Shown here: positions 13,835 through 25,268 of the stretch, piece after piece | Layout of the letters: every line of letters begins with the position of its first letter | Position numbering within the stretch: the first letter of the stretch is position 1 | Assembly: GCF_901709675.1 (NCBI RefSeq) | Contig: NC_051106.1 | Location: forward strand, 5,094,001-5,158,000 | Reading direction: 5' to 3' | Source of the DNA: Syngnathus acus | Lineage: Eukaryota; Chordata; Actinopteri; Syngnathiformes; Syngnathidae | Length of the DNA: 64,000 bases | Translations under genes and position numbers: made by a program | The notes under the pieces: model-generated | What the model was told of the DNA's origin: nothing | What the model saw: only the letters and a program-made list of their open reading frames with translations | Databases searched by the model: none

Positions 13835-14233
13835 GGGGTAAATATGCTCGTCTCACATGGACGCACACACGCACTAGAATGTAAACAAAGCGTTCGCGAC
13901 CTTTTAAGAGCAGAGGTGGTGAAGTCTCTTTCATTCAGTATGCCCTCCTGCATTTAAGGGCGAAAAAAAAACATCATGCAATGATTGCACACACGTTTAA
14001 ATCGTATGTAGTCCTTCATAAAAGCGTACTATCTTCCTTATGATGACATTTGCAAACATCAGCACATCTACTGCGAAAATAAATTTTAATATATTATGAA
14101 TAACCTGTCAAAAAGTAGATCGACCAGTGGAGTTTATTTCAGGATCAGGTGTTTATATTTTTTAGATTTATCTTAGTTTAATAACCATTTTGAAAAAAAA
14201 AAAAATCACTTTGTTTTGATAATCCACATTTCA
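13630..14233. other. znf292 upstream region and spacer before cga
   Basis: Moderately CpG-rich sequence runs across the znf292 first exon (about 13200-13700), as expected of a housekeeping-type promoter without a TATA box. It is followed by a GT/G-tract, then AT-rich DNA with no gene. The closely spaced znf292 start and cga 3' end leave only about 600 bases of spacer. Confidence 0.5.
13790..13838. repeat. (GT)n microsatellite followed by a 21-base G run
   Basis: Alternating TG from about 13790 runs straight into an uninterrupted G tract at 13818-13838, some 200 bases upstream of the znf292 ATG. The plus-strand G tract could form a quadruplex. Confidence 0.95.
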
Positions 14234-14239
14234 TTTATT
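14234..14239 (-). terminator. Candidate poly(A) signal of cga
   Basis: AATAAA on the minus strand, about 290 bases past the cga stop, with a second overlapping copy of the hexamer next to it. The implied 3' UTR is 14527 to about 14220. Confidence 0.5.
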
Positions 14240-14527
14240 TATTTTTTTCACATTTATCTGCCAAACAGAATCACTGCACATAACACAAAGCTCACCAACC
14301 ACTATTTATCAATGTTACATAAACACCAACATTACATACACTGATGACAACATAAATTGTGAGTTCACATTGTTGGAGTACATGACACATCACAGACAAA
14401 GGAGCAAAATATGACTTGGCAAGCAGCACGAGAGCATGCCTTCCTAAATAGAGTAAAACGTGTGCACAGAACATGAAACACGCTGCCGTAGAGCAAAACC
14501 GGTCCACTCATCTCCGTTTTCCATCAA

Positions 14528-15174
14528 TCAGATCTTGTGATATATGCAGGTGCCGCAATAGCAGCCTGTGTGGTTTCTCACCACAAAGTTTCTCACTTTT
14601 ACCTGTAAACAAATGAAAAAAATGAAGTCAATCTGATGGTTGATTGCTTGATGACCAATGCAGGATTTAACTTGTCTCGTGCTAATCGAGTAAGAAATCT
14701 TTCTACTTTAAACGATGAATATCTTTCCAATTAAACTGATACGATACGATAAGTCCCATCTTGCACAGTTTATTACCTCATGGCTGCTGCTCGCTGTGCA
14801 ACACGCTGCCTCTGAAGTGATATTCTTCGGGTTCATCATAAATTTCTTGACCCGGAGAGGTGTCGGGTAAGCCCTCGAGAAGCAGCAACCCTGACACTGA
14901 AAGATTGGCTGGTCCCGTGAGAAAACTTTGCTCTTTTTCAGCGTGCACTCCTCACATCCTACTGTATAAGAAGGTAAGCAATGTCAGAAGGTTTCTTTTT
15001 GCAATAAATCCAATCTTACCAATCACAATCTTTGTCTCTTTTTTTGTTGTTGTTGTTGAAAGAAACAAGTTACAACTTACTGTGTGAAAAGTCCAAGTCG
15101 GGATAAGAATTGGTAATATAGAGAAGAGTCGCCAATAAGAAAATAAGTGGTCCAACTGATTTCACCGATCCCAT
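14528..15174 (-). CDS. cga: Glycoprotein hormone common alpha subunit (shared by FSH, LH and TSH)
   Basis: A secreted cystine-knot subunit that pairs with FSH-beta, LH-beta or TSH-beta in the pituitary. Three coding exons: 15081-15174, 14777-14961 and 14528-14602 (354 nt, 117 aa plus stop). The signal peptide is about residues 1-23, ending ...LYITNS before YPDLDFSH. The mature chain shows the family hallmarks [30 protein letters not shown] and the end [14 protein letters not shown], with ten cysteines. There are two N-glycosylation sequons, NIT and NHT. Length matches teleost alpha subunits. A 5' noncoding exon ends at a GT donor at 15288 and splices to 15192, 18 bases before the ATG, as in other vertebrate cga genes. 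It is transcribed divergently from syncrip. Confidence 0.97.
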
Positions 15175-15191
15175 TATGGTTGCAGTGGTTT

Positions 15192-15345
15192 CCTAATTGC
15201 ACAAAGACAAATACGTTTAATATATCCAGTCCATTTCTAGTTTCTGTCTTGTTCAGGATCACAGTGTAGATACTGCAATTATCCTACCTTTCTTGTTGTT
15301 GACGTTTTCCCTGTGAAGTGTCTCTGCTCAGGACGACTTTCCGAT
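15192..15345 (-). other. cga: cga 5' UTR: noncoding exon 1 donor and intron 1
   Basis: On the minus strand, AAG|GTAGGA gives an exon 1 donor at 15288, and CAATTAG|GAAACC gives the exon 2 acceptor, with exon 2 starting at 15192. Exon 1 would run from about 15345 (some 30 bases below the TATA box) to 15288. The intron of about 95 bases lies wholly in the 5' UTR. Confidence 0.65.
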
Positions 15346-15369
15346 AAAGAGCCGTCCCTCGAAAGCAGC

Positions 15370-15375
15370 TTTATA
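15370..15375 (-). promoter_or_regulatory. TATA box of cga
   Basis: TATAAA on the minus strand, about 200 bases upstream of the cga ATG and just above the inferred exon 1. Vertebrate cga promoters are TATA-driven. Confidence 0.75.
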
Positions 15376-17579
15376 CCTGTGTGCCTGTTTTCCATCACTT
15401 TCTGGAGTAAGGGAAACCTGACAACCCTATCTATCATCTCTCTTCACTGTGCATGATGACCTCTTTAATAATCCCTTGGAAGCAGACAAAGATAAAAGCA
15501 ACCATGAAACGTCAAACTGTTTCTTTCTTCCATGATGGTCATTGGAATTAATTTCTTTGTTACCTAGTTACTAATGGGTGTTTTTAATTAAATGTCATGT
15601 CATGAGAAGTAGGAAGTGAATTGAATGAGATTATTTTCAATACTCAGGTAAATTCTAAAAGGCTCACTGCAGATGTAAATGAGAAATAACTGTATGCAAA
15701 GAAGCATTTGTATTTTATTTAAAAAAACAACCAGTACCTAAAAAACAAGACATCAGTAATGATCTCCTTTGAAGACGATGTCACATAGAATCAATCAAAA
15801 AAATCTCTGAAGCCCTACTTTACTTAAAGCCAGCTCAAACATTCTTTATGTAACTATTATTCTTTCATTATTAACATTTCAATCTTTACATGTTTGCTTG
15901 TATTCCAAGGGTGTCTTAGACTGAACATGGTGTTATTGAGCCAGTCTGCAAAGTTTGTAAAGCACCTGTCTGAAAATGTCTCACTTGAAGGACGGCTACA
16001 GATGATGTGAAGAGGAGCCAAGCAAAGCATTTAGTATCTACTTTTGTTGGCTTCTTGAAGGAAAGAAAATGGAATGTTCTTCCATGGCCAAGTAATTTTG
16101 ATGATTTCAAGCTAGTATAATAAGAATTTTACTTAATAAATAGAAAAATAAAGACAGCAAGAGGAATGTGACAGTACTAAATACCATGTCGACCTTGTAC
16201 ACCTTGAACGATTTCAAATCCACTGTGCTGGTGTTTGAAAGCAAAAATAACAAAAACACTTATCTTTGTGCAAACAACTAAATTAAAGCTGGAAATCTGG
16301 AAACAATGTTTGGCAAGTTATGTCTGATGTGAAATGATATCACATATGCACTCAAAAGTACAGAACTACTGTACCAATGTTATTTTAGTTTCCCAATATA
16401 TGTATTTTGAAGAGATTTATTTATCACAATTCACAAATTGCTGTCCTTTTTGGCAGTGTTTAAAATGTGGTGCATGGTAAATTGGAGAAAGTTGTTAATA
16501 AACAGAAAGAAACCTGATAGTCGTTAAGAGACCAAAAATCTGCCCGCCCCTCCGGTATCTGAAATGTCAAGGATTAATATGAATGTATTTTGTTTCTTGT
16601 TCCTAAAGTGCCCTCATCCCACACGCTTGGTTGTTGGGGTGATAAATCCCATGGCTTTTAATTCAATTGACGAGGATGAGGAGGACTCATGTTGACACAA
16701 ATAGATTTATTTGCAAAATTTGTACACAGCTCTTCGGAACCGCACATTTGATATTTGTCTGATTGTTGCCGCACTTAAAGACCAAGTACTTATTTACCAT
16801 GCATACAATAATCCATACATTTTTTAATCCATCCTTTACCATTATATGGTTTATATTAAAGGCAGAGATTATGTGCATCGAAGGTTTTGCTCTTTCATAA
16901 CTGCATGAAAGGATGGCGTTCACACACTTTGAAGCCAAGAAGCTTTGAGCGGCATCAACAGTAAAAAAAAAAGTCCTTTGGTCGACAGCTTTGATGATAA
17001 CTCCTTGAGTAAATATGAAGTATTTTTTCTGTAGTTCTATTAACAAAACACAAACTTCAATGAACATTTTGTTTTTCTCTTGAGGGGAAAACAACCAGTG
17101 TCAACCACAGACCCAAATGGAACCATCCACCACCATATGCACTAAGTAGTAGTGCAAACAGATTGCATCTGCTCAAATAATCCAATTCCTTTCCTTGGCA
17201 TATGCACCCTTTTTCTTTTGTCCATGTTGATTTGCATGAAAGCGATGAGAAGAGTGACACAGTGTGGGTGAAAGGGGAACCTTCAGTAATCACAAAAGGC
17301 CTTCACGACAGCAAACCCACTCTTGCTTTAATAAATTGATAACTTAGTAAAAAAACAAAAAAACGCAGAGATATCCTAAACCAATGTTAGATTTGTTTCT
17401 ATCAACCAAACTAGGTGAAATAAAAATATAAAGTATAAACTGTTCAGTTGGTCCTTATTATTATTTATTAATGTGTTATTACCACTTACAACCACAGCGC
17501 TATTACAGTAAGTGGTAGGTTTAAGATAAAAGAACAAGCACATGAGTAGTGTGATAGTATCCTTGATGTTTGCCACATT
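15376..17579. other. Noncoding stretch between the divergent cga and syncrip promoters
   Basis: The part nearest cga (15450-15500) holds candidate pituitary regulatory motifs (see findings). The remainder is AT-rich. A 135-codon minus-strand frame at 16687-17094 has biased, low-information composition and no domain, so it is not called. I looked for a box C/D snoRNA, because a snoRNA host gene adjoins SYNCRIP in mammals, and found no convincing C/D box pair. Confidence 0.5.
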
Positions 17580-17689
17580 TGACGACGGTCAGGAGAGAGC
17601 CTCTGTCGGTCTAGCCCTAGTCTACTGTACAAACGCTTACAAGGCAGAGCCCGTGCACAACTCTACAAGAAACCCCATCGACGAGACAA

Positions 17690-17845
17690 AACTCGAGGCG
17701 TGAACGTGGCAGCCATTTTACATCATCAAGAGTGAATGACTGAGGCCGGACCCGTGCCGGGAGTTTTCCACTTTTTCCGTCTTTCAAACATAACCTATAT
17801 CTTCCAAATTACCCTACACCGTATACGGTGGTGATCCAGCGGCAG
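17690..17845 (+). promoter_or_regulatory. Probable syncrip promoter and noncoding first exon
   Basis: CpG-containing DNA with a YY1-like GCCATTTTA at about 17712 and a good donor, GCGGCAG|GTAGGG, ending at 17845. The first coding exon starts at 19372 with a 12-base leader before the ATG, so a noncoding first exon upstream is required. This is the best candidate, but the link is inferred. Confidence 0.35.
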
Positions 17846-19383
17846 GTAGGGCCATTGCTACTCTTCGATTGCGTTATCGTTGCCGGGTTTGTGTGTGAAA
17901 AGTCCGACTAGTGCGCTGCTGTTTCAAACAATGTGGAAACTGGTGGTGGCTGGGGACGAGTTCTCTGGACCGGCTTTTTGAAAATGGACTCTTCCTATGT
18001 GGCGGCACGTTGGCAGAGCACGCAACTAGCAAGCTAAATCTTTAGCCCAGCATGCTTCTAACAATACAATTCAAATGTACTTCGATATTATCCGAACCAG
18101 TGAAATCCGTGCCGACCGTTGCCGATCTAACAATGGCCTCACTGAAATTCCGTTCGAATTAGCATGCTAGCATAAACTAGCCTATTTTGACAGATCATAG
18201 AATTGACACGCTCATTGTTATTACATGCTAACTAAAGCTAATTGGCTATTTATTACCTATGTTATATTTGTAGATCACGGAAACGGATTGTCATTTAAAG
18301 TAGGAATAACAGATGCAATCTCAAATGCTTTACTCAAACGTGCGGTGTTATTGTCCAGTAAAGCCACGGCTAGTTAGATTAGCATTAGCCTTGAATACTA
18401 GCCCTTAGCTTGATCAACGTGCGCGAGGCACTCCTAATCAAACTACTTCAGCACGCCTCGAACTAATTCAAGTTAAACGTTTTGAGGCGTGTGTAACAAT
18501 TTCACTCTCTTTGGAATTCGTAACTCCAAAATCGAGACGCGGGAGGGATGAGCACATTTTCTTTGAAAGCACGTGCTTACAGACCTGACAGTATGAAAAT
18601 CACTTCAAGGCAAATATTCGACAGCCCAAATCAAATGTCTGCATCGGGTGACATTTAAATAGTGTAAGTTTAACGTGATCTTAAAAAGAATTGCACCCAG
18701 CAGTTTTAAGAATTTGCCTTGCGGAGTGCTGCAATGTGATTTGAGTGTCGGCCTACTCAAGCTTAGACGGTCCGAACAAGCTAAAGCCAAAAATATATTT
18801 AATTATAGCACCGATGTAGTAGTACTCATAGAATAGCATGGGGCCTAACGCTAAATGATGCGATCTTCACATATAAGTGACAATCACGGAAACTGGAGCA
18901 CTCGCTGATGGAACACGTGTATCAGCAATCTAGCCTGTGCTGAAGTCAGCACTCAGAAGATACGCTAACATGTAATTTGGAGCCCAGAGCAGGAGAGGTT
19001 TCTGCACTAGAAACACTAACTTAGTCCACACTTGACAAAGCTTTTTCACACCGACCTGCAGCAATGTCTTGTTATCAATAGCCGTGGAGAATTGGGTGTA
19101 TGTGAGTTGTCTGTTTAGCGCCCAATATTCGGTCCATGTCCAGTGCCCATGCAGGTTACTTGATACAGTATATATTTGGATAAAGAGTATAGATGTCTGG
19201 AGACCACACAGCTCTAACAAATTTAGCACTCTTGTCCTCCGCTATGTACTTCACAGAGAAATGACAAATGTGAAATATCTGCCTGTCAAGTTTGAGACTT
19301 ACCACTATCCTAAAGTCATCCCAAACTATGCCATTGCACCAGAATTAATTTGGCTCATTGCATTTACACAGATTTCTGGGGAC

Positions 19384-22300
19384 ATGGCCACAGAACATAT
19401 TAATGGGAATGGTCCAGAAGAACCAATGGACACCTCTGCTGCAGTTACCCATTCTGAGCACTTCCAGACTTTATTAGATGCTGGTTTACCACAGAAAGTT
19501 GCTGAAAAACTAGATGAAATTTACATAGCAGGTAAGGCACAGTTAACACATTTGCATATGATAATAATATGCAACCCTTTTGTCGAAAAATCTCTTGCAT
19601 GTACTGTCACTTCATCACCGCTTTGAGTGGGGGATTGGGATCCCGAAGCAACTTTTTGTGGTTCCTACCAAAATGGGTACTGCAGTGCTACATAATATTA
19701 AATTACACATCACAGCAGTGAAAGTGTAAAACTGTGGCAGCATTTGCATTCCCTATATGGTTGCTTGACTGGTGTGAGGCCAACAGAGTTATTCCCTCCC
19801 TGTGGATACTTTATAGCCTATCCAATTTCCTTTTCACTTTACCACAATTTCTTTCTTTATTTGAGCAGTTTGAATCAAAAGTTTGCCCTTTTGGTCAGCC
19901 ACCTCTCCAAATGTACCAGTCAAGCTTTTTTTTTTTTTTTTCTCCCTTTCTCCCTCAATTTTTCTTAAGCCATATTGGTCCAAGGCAGAAACAATGGCAA
20001 CATCTGTTTTGAGTGTTTGGCTGCCTAGGACAAGGTGATCATCCCTAATGCACAGTAACTCATTAGGAACTCTTAGTTGCACTGTCACATCTGCTGTGAA
20101 TAATTCTGCAATATCATGCCATTTGGAAAATAAGGTGCAGCGAATGAGCACAGCTCACCTCTCTTTATGGTAGACCTTTTATAACCCCTTAACAGAAGTT
20201 TGATCCTTCTCTGCACGAAAAAACTTTGTATGCTCCTTTTCAGTGCCCATGAATATAGTGCAAGTTTGGTACTCAGCTCTTTGCCTCTGCGTGTGTTTGC
20301 TCCACCATTACTGCAGGATTGGTGTCACACAGTGACTTGGATGATCGAGCAATTGAGGCTCTGAAAGAATTCAACGACGAAGGTGCTCTTCAAGTCCTTT
20401 TACAATTCAAGGACAGCGACCTCTCACATGTTCAGGTAAGGGAGCAGCAGCCATAATGTTTACGTTTCTTCGCCTGAGATAAGAGACATAGTTCAGAGAT
20501 TTAAAACGAATGGCTCGATGGCCAATCGATTGATTCACCAGTGTAGAAAATTTTGGTCAAATGCCCAATCCCTGCCTCACACCATATCAAGATGATGTTA
20601 ATTTGTCATGACAAAATCATCTCATTAGGTGCCATTAGCCTCATTTACTGAATGTCACTTTTTTTTTTGTGTGTGTGTGTGTGTTTTTCCCCCTCTGTTT
20701 TTCAGAACAAAAGTGCCTTTCTTTGTGGCGTGATGAAGACATACAGGCAAAGAGAGAAACAAGGGACCAAAGTGTCGGACACTAACAAAGGACCAGATGA
20801 AGCCAAAATCAAAGTGAGAACAAGTTTCAAAAGCGCAGTAAAGTGTAACAGAGTAATAAAAATGAACAGAATCAGACTTGTTACATTACTTATTACATTT
20901 ACATTTGATTAAGTCTTGATTTATCCTATAACATTATTGTAACTATTGTCAGGCCTTGCTGGAGAGGACTGGCTACACACTCGATGTCACTACAGGCCAG
21001 AGGAAGTACGGCGGTCCGCCACCCGAGTCAGCTCACTCGGGGGCACAGCCGACTGTTGGGACAGAGGTATGAAAAGTTGTTTGATTTATTTGTAGGTTAT
21101 TTATGCAGCTGTAAGTCATCTTGATGACAAGAGTAGTTTAGGTTGATTACAGTGGACGACAGTAGTAAAATTGGTTAGTTACAATTGTGGTTGACCGCTA
21201 AGAGTTGATTGGATACCTGAAGTTAAGATTATTGATATCGCGTGGCTTTAGCCCACTTTATAATAAGGACGCTCGCCCTGCCAATGTTTCTCCTTCCGCC
21301 AGATATTTGTTGGCAAAATCCCCAGAGACCTCTTTGAAGATGAGCTGGTTCCTTTGTTTGAGAAAGCTGGCCCTATCTGGGACTTGCGCCTGATGATGGA
21401 TCCCCTTAGTGGCCTGAACAGAGGCTACGCCTTTGTCACTTTCTGCACCAAAGAGGCGGCACAGCAGGCTGTCAAACTGGTACGTTGGAACGTTAAGTGA
21501 GCGAGCGTATGATTTAATGGTGAAGACGAATGAAATATTAAAAAAAGACATTGGAGAAACATGTCTGTCTAATAGACACGACCGCACTTTTTGTCATTGT
21601 TGTCCCGCAGTGCAACAACAATGAAATCCGACCCGGCAAACTAATTGGCGTGTGCATCTCGGTGGCCAATAATCGACTGTTTGTTGGCTCCATCCCCAAG
21701 AGTAAAACAAAAGAACAAATTGTTGAAGAATTTGCAAAAGTCACAGGTGAGTTACCGTTTTGCAAAACTACAATTGTGGTTTTCAGTCCTGTAAAGCTGA
21801 ATCTTGTTGGATCTTGATCTTTCCTTTTCCTGCTTTTTCTGATCCGCAGAGGGTTTAAATGATGTCATACTGTACCATCAACCTGATGACAAGAAGAAGA
21901 ACCGTGGCTTTTGCTTCTTGGAGTATGAAGACCACAAGACGGCGGCTCAGGCCCGCCGGCGTCTGATGAGCGGGAAGGTTAAGGTCTGGAGCAACGTGGT
22001 CACTGTGGAGTGGGCGGATCCCATCGAAGACCCTGACCCAGAGGTCATGGCCAAGGTAAAGCTCGAAGGCTTTTTCTGCTACATTTGACCGATTTGTGTC
22101 ATGATGAAATTTGCTTCTGTTGACAGGTGAAAGTGTTGTTTGTGAGGAACCTAGCTAGCTCTGTAACTGAGGAGATTCTTGAAAAGACTTTTAGTCAGTT
22201 TGGCAAATTGGAGCGTGTGAAGAAATTGAAAGACTACGCATTCGTTCACTTTGAGGAAAGAGATGGTGCTGTTAAGGTACGGAAATAAGAGTGGCTAACC

Positions 22301-23030
22301 TTGGAACAAGTGGGCGATGGGAACTCATTCTAATTGTTAAACTTTCACAGGCTCTTGCTGATCTCAATGGGAAAGATCTGGAAGGAGAACATATTGAGAT
22401 TGTGTTTGCCAAGCCTCCAGATCAGAAGAGGAAAGAGCGCAAAGCGCAGAGACAGGCGGCCAAAACACAAATGTAAGAGGAGTAAAACCAGATCTTGTGG
22501 TATTAAAGTTGCATTTAGAAGCACCCCTCCCCAAACACACGTTTAAACATTTTGTTTCCTTTCCCAGGTATGATGATTACTATTACTATACGCCTTCCCA
22601 CATGCCGCCACCCACGAGAGGCCGCGGTAGAGGCGGGCGCGGGGGGTACTCTTACCCTCCCGAATATTACAGCTATGAAGACTATTACGATTACTACGGC
22701 TACGACTACCACAACTACCGGGGTGGCTATGATGACCCCTTCTACAGCTACGACGATTTTCAGGGCTCTGGGAGAGGCCGAGGAGCAAGGGGCGGTATCC
22801 GCGGCGGTGTCGGTCAGACCAGGGCCCGTGGCGGCATCACACCAAGGGGCAGATTGACCTTCTCGCAGCGGGGAGGCCCTGGAACAAGCAGAGGTAACTA
22901 AACTATGTGATTTTACAATTTGTAGCGGAACAATTCCGTCAGATCGCCAATGTTATTGTGTGCTAGCAAACTGAATTTGTCTTCATCTCTGATTGGTCCA
23001 GCAGGGAAGCGGGGCCGAGGCCGGTCCTGA
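19384..23030 (+). CDS. syncrip: hnRNP Q / SYNCRIP RNA-binding protein, short C-terminal form
   Basis: Binds AU-rich and poly(A) RNA and acts in splicing, mRNA transport and translation control. Coding exons: 19384-19531, 20317-20435, 20706-20813, 20953-21066, 21303-21479, 21611-21746, 21850-22055, 22127-22276, 22351-22472, 22568-22893 and 23002-23030 (544 aa plus stop). The acidic N-terminal unit begins [13 protein letters not shown]1 is about residues 164-240 ([20 protein letters not shown]), RRM2 about 245-325 ([16 protein letters not shown]) and RRM3 about 338-410 (VLFVRNLA). A YG/RGG-rich tail follows, with [19 protein letters not shown]. The end AGKRGRGRS matches the short mammalian isoform; no exon for the long tail was seen nearby. 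Reading frame continues upstream of the ATG only within intron, so the start is set by homology. The last acceptor is a CAGCAG doublet. Confidence 0.96.
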
Positions 23031-24417
23031 CCTGTCACTCACAGCGGATACTGACCTAATGTGTGGGGTTACACCATGAGCTGCAAAGGATGATAAAACG
23101 ACGACAACAACAAAAAAAAGAAGAGTGTGACAAAAAAAAGGTCCAATGATATTCCAGCCTTACAGAAGAAGCATCTCCCCTTCCCCAACTTTTGTTCTTA
23201 GAAGAAACTGCCACCTTAAAAAAAAAAAAAAAAAAGATGACCGCACGATTATTGTATTTGCCTAAGCCTCTTTCGCCCCTCTATAGCTGGCCCTGATGCA
23301 GGGTTCCATTTATTGCCCTAACAATCTCCCCCCATTCCCTGTCCCCGAATACGCCATTCTTAAATAGTTATTAATGAATTTGCACTTTTAAGTTTCTTAG
23401 GTTTGAAGTGGCTCGAAGGAGCTTGATGCTATTGTATATTTTTGTGCTAATCGCAATTTTTTAATGTTGGAATATCCATGTTAATCGTTTTGATGTGGAT
23501 GTTTGAAAGAGAACATTTGCAGGTTTTTATTTAGGGTGTACCCACCTGGCATGGATAAGTCAGGCATTCCAGGAAAGTGGTTCTTTTCAGAACTTGTCTT
23601 TAAAGGGTTGGTTGACTACCTCAGTACAGAGGACTAAACTACCCGGCCTGTACTGTAAATAGGGAAACTATATTGATGAAAACAGGGCTTGTTCTCGTCA
23701 AAAGAAAATATGCACAAGAGCTGTAGCACACAAACAATGTACTTAATGTAATATAGTCATTTTCGCTGCAGCTCTGACACTGCAAACAGTCAAACTGGGC
23801 ATGCAAAACATTCTCATGAGATGAGAGAGAACAAGCTCTGCTTTTATCCTATTTTAAACTGAATTAGCTGCCTCGCTTCTTCAGAGTATGTAGTTACTGT
23901 TTGTATAGTTTTTTTTGGATAAAATGTTACTTTTGTAAAGGCTTCAATGTCATGGGCATCAGACTGCCTTTGATTTTAACCGATAACAAAAATAAAAGCC
24001 CTGCAGTGTCCCTTTTGTGCCACTGTTAATCTGGTGGGTTTGTTTTTCTATTGAAACATCATCAAACATTAACGCCGGACGGGTCCCTTGAACATCTCCT
24101 AAGCCATTGACTAACAGAATATGTACAAGATACTTGTCATGGTTTTGGTGTGGGATCATCAACGTAACATCTTGGTAGAAGGGATGCTGCAGAGAATACA
24201 TTCTATTTCCAGGTATAGCTCCAAGGAAACTGTGCTGATCAATTCCAGTTTTCTATACAGTTAACTCCCTCAATGAAATCATAACCACCTTTTGAGAAAA
24301 AAAAAGATGTTAGCAGTTTTAAACTATTGTTGGTGGCCAACAACATTTTTGCATTCCTGCAAATAAATTGTTTTATACTGTAAAATGGAGGTGAGTGTAA
24401 CTTATTTTTGTAATAAA
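23031..24417 (+). other. syncrip: syncrip 3' UTR
   Basis: Long 3' UTR without coding potential, ending near AATAAA at 24412-24417, with an internal AATAAA near 23990 that could give a shorter form. It contains A-rich and T-rich runs but no repeat element I recognise. Confidence 0.55.
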
Positions 24418-25268
24418 GTTTTTGATTTCTATGTGTGTCTTAAATCATTTGATGAGCAAATTGCCAGTGATGCAATTGAAAAATATTGTACGCCTGCTAA
24501 TTATGCAAATCTTAATATGTAATTGCACGTTTCTATATATTACCATGCACGTTAGTATTCAAGAGCTAAATTCCTTGCAGGTTTAAAGATGTCACAAATG
24601 CAAACTCCCTCGATGGATTTTGCACGACTTTATATGTCGAGAGCAATGGCGTGGCAACGTCACTCATTTTACAAGTCGCGTGGCAAACATTGGTGTCTCT
24701 AAAAATCGATTTAGGTTCTCATTCCAACTATATAACGTTGCTCCATCTTCTTCAACAATATTTCCTCAAAATTGCCACGTAGAATTGCCTTCTAAACAAC
24801 ACGATTCATCGCCTGCTTTTTGTGCACAAATCAAATAAAAATGGCGACGGTTCAATGTCCAAAGACAGTGGCAGTATGGTACTGGATGTGAATTATTCTT
24901 ATATAAAGCTACGCTTTGTACTCAATGAACTGTGCTGTACATCGAACGCTTTCTCGTGCAGAGCGGAGATGACATCACGCCGACGCGTCCGCAGCCCCCC
25001 ACCTCTGTTTGACGCCCCTTTAACGGGCTCAAGTGACAGTACAGAATGGTGGTAGCTAAACAACACCGCTCGATCGGATTTTAAGTTTCATGTTAACGCT
25101 TAAACCATTAGTGTACGATGTAACATCTACAAACGACTACACGGAAACGTGACCCACTCCAGCAACCCGATTGACAGGTAAGTTAAAATACACATTGATA
25201 GTATAATAATCGCCAGTTTACTGCATGCGATCTTATTTTGCAGTGTCAGTACGCTTGAGGGATAAACG
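24418..25268. other. Spacer and snx14 promoter region
   Basis: AT-rich DNA followed, from about 24950, by a short CpG-bearing segment with a CRE-like TGACATCA just before the snx14 start. There is no TATA box and no gene. Short reading frames here have no recognisable content. Confidence 0.4.

Noticed and set aside
15440-15560. Box C-like ATGATGA near 15453, tested as a snoRNA
   Set aside because: No matching D box at suitable spacing and no terminal stem.
16687-17094. 135-codon minus-strand ORF upstream of cga
   Set aside because: Low-complexity, AT-driven composition, no domain, no splice or promoter context. It reads as a chance frame.
19069-19383. In-frame open stretch upstream of the syncrip ATG
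   Set aside because: A splice acceptor at 19370-19371 lies directly before a 12-base leader and the ATG. The upstream part is intron and its translation has no homology.
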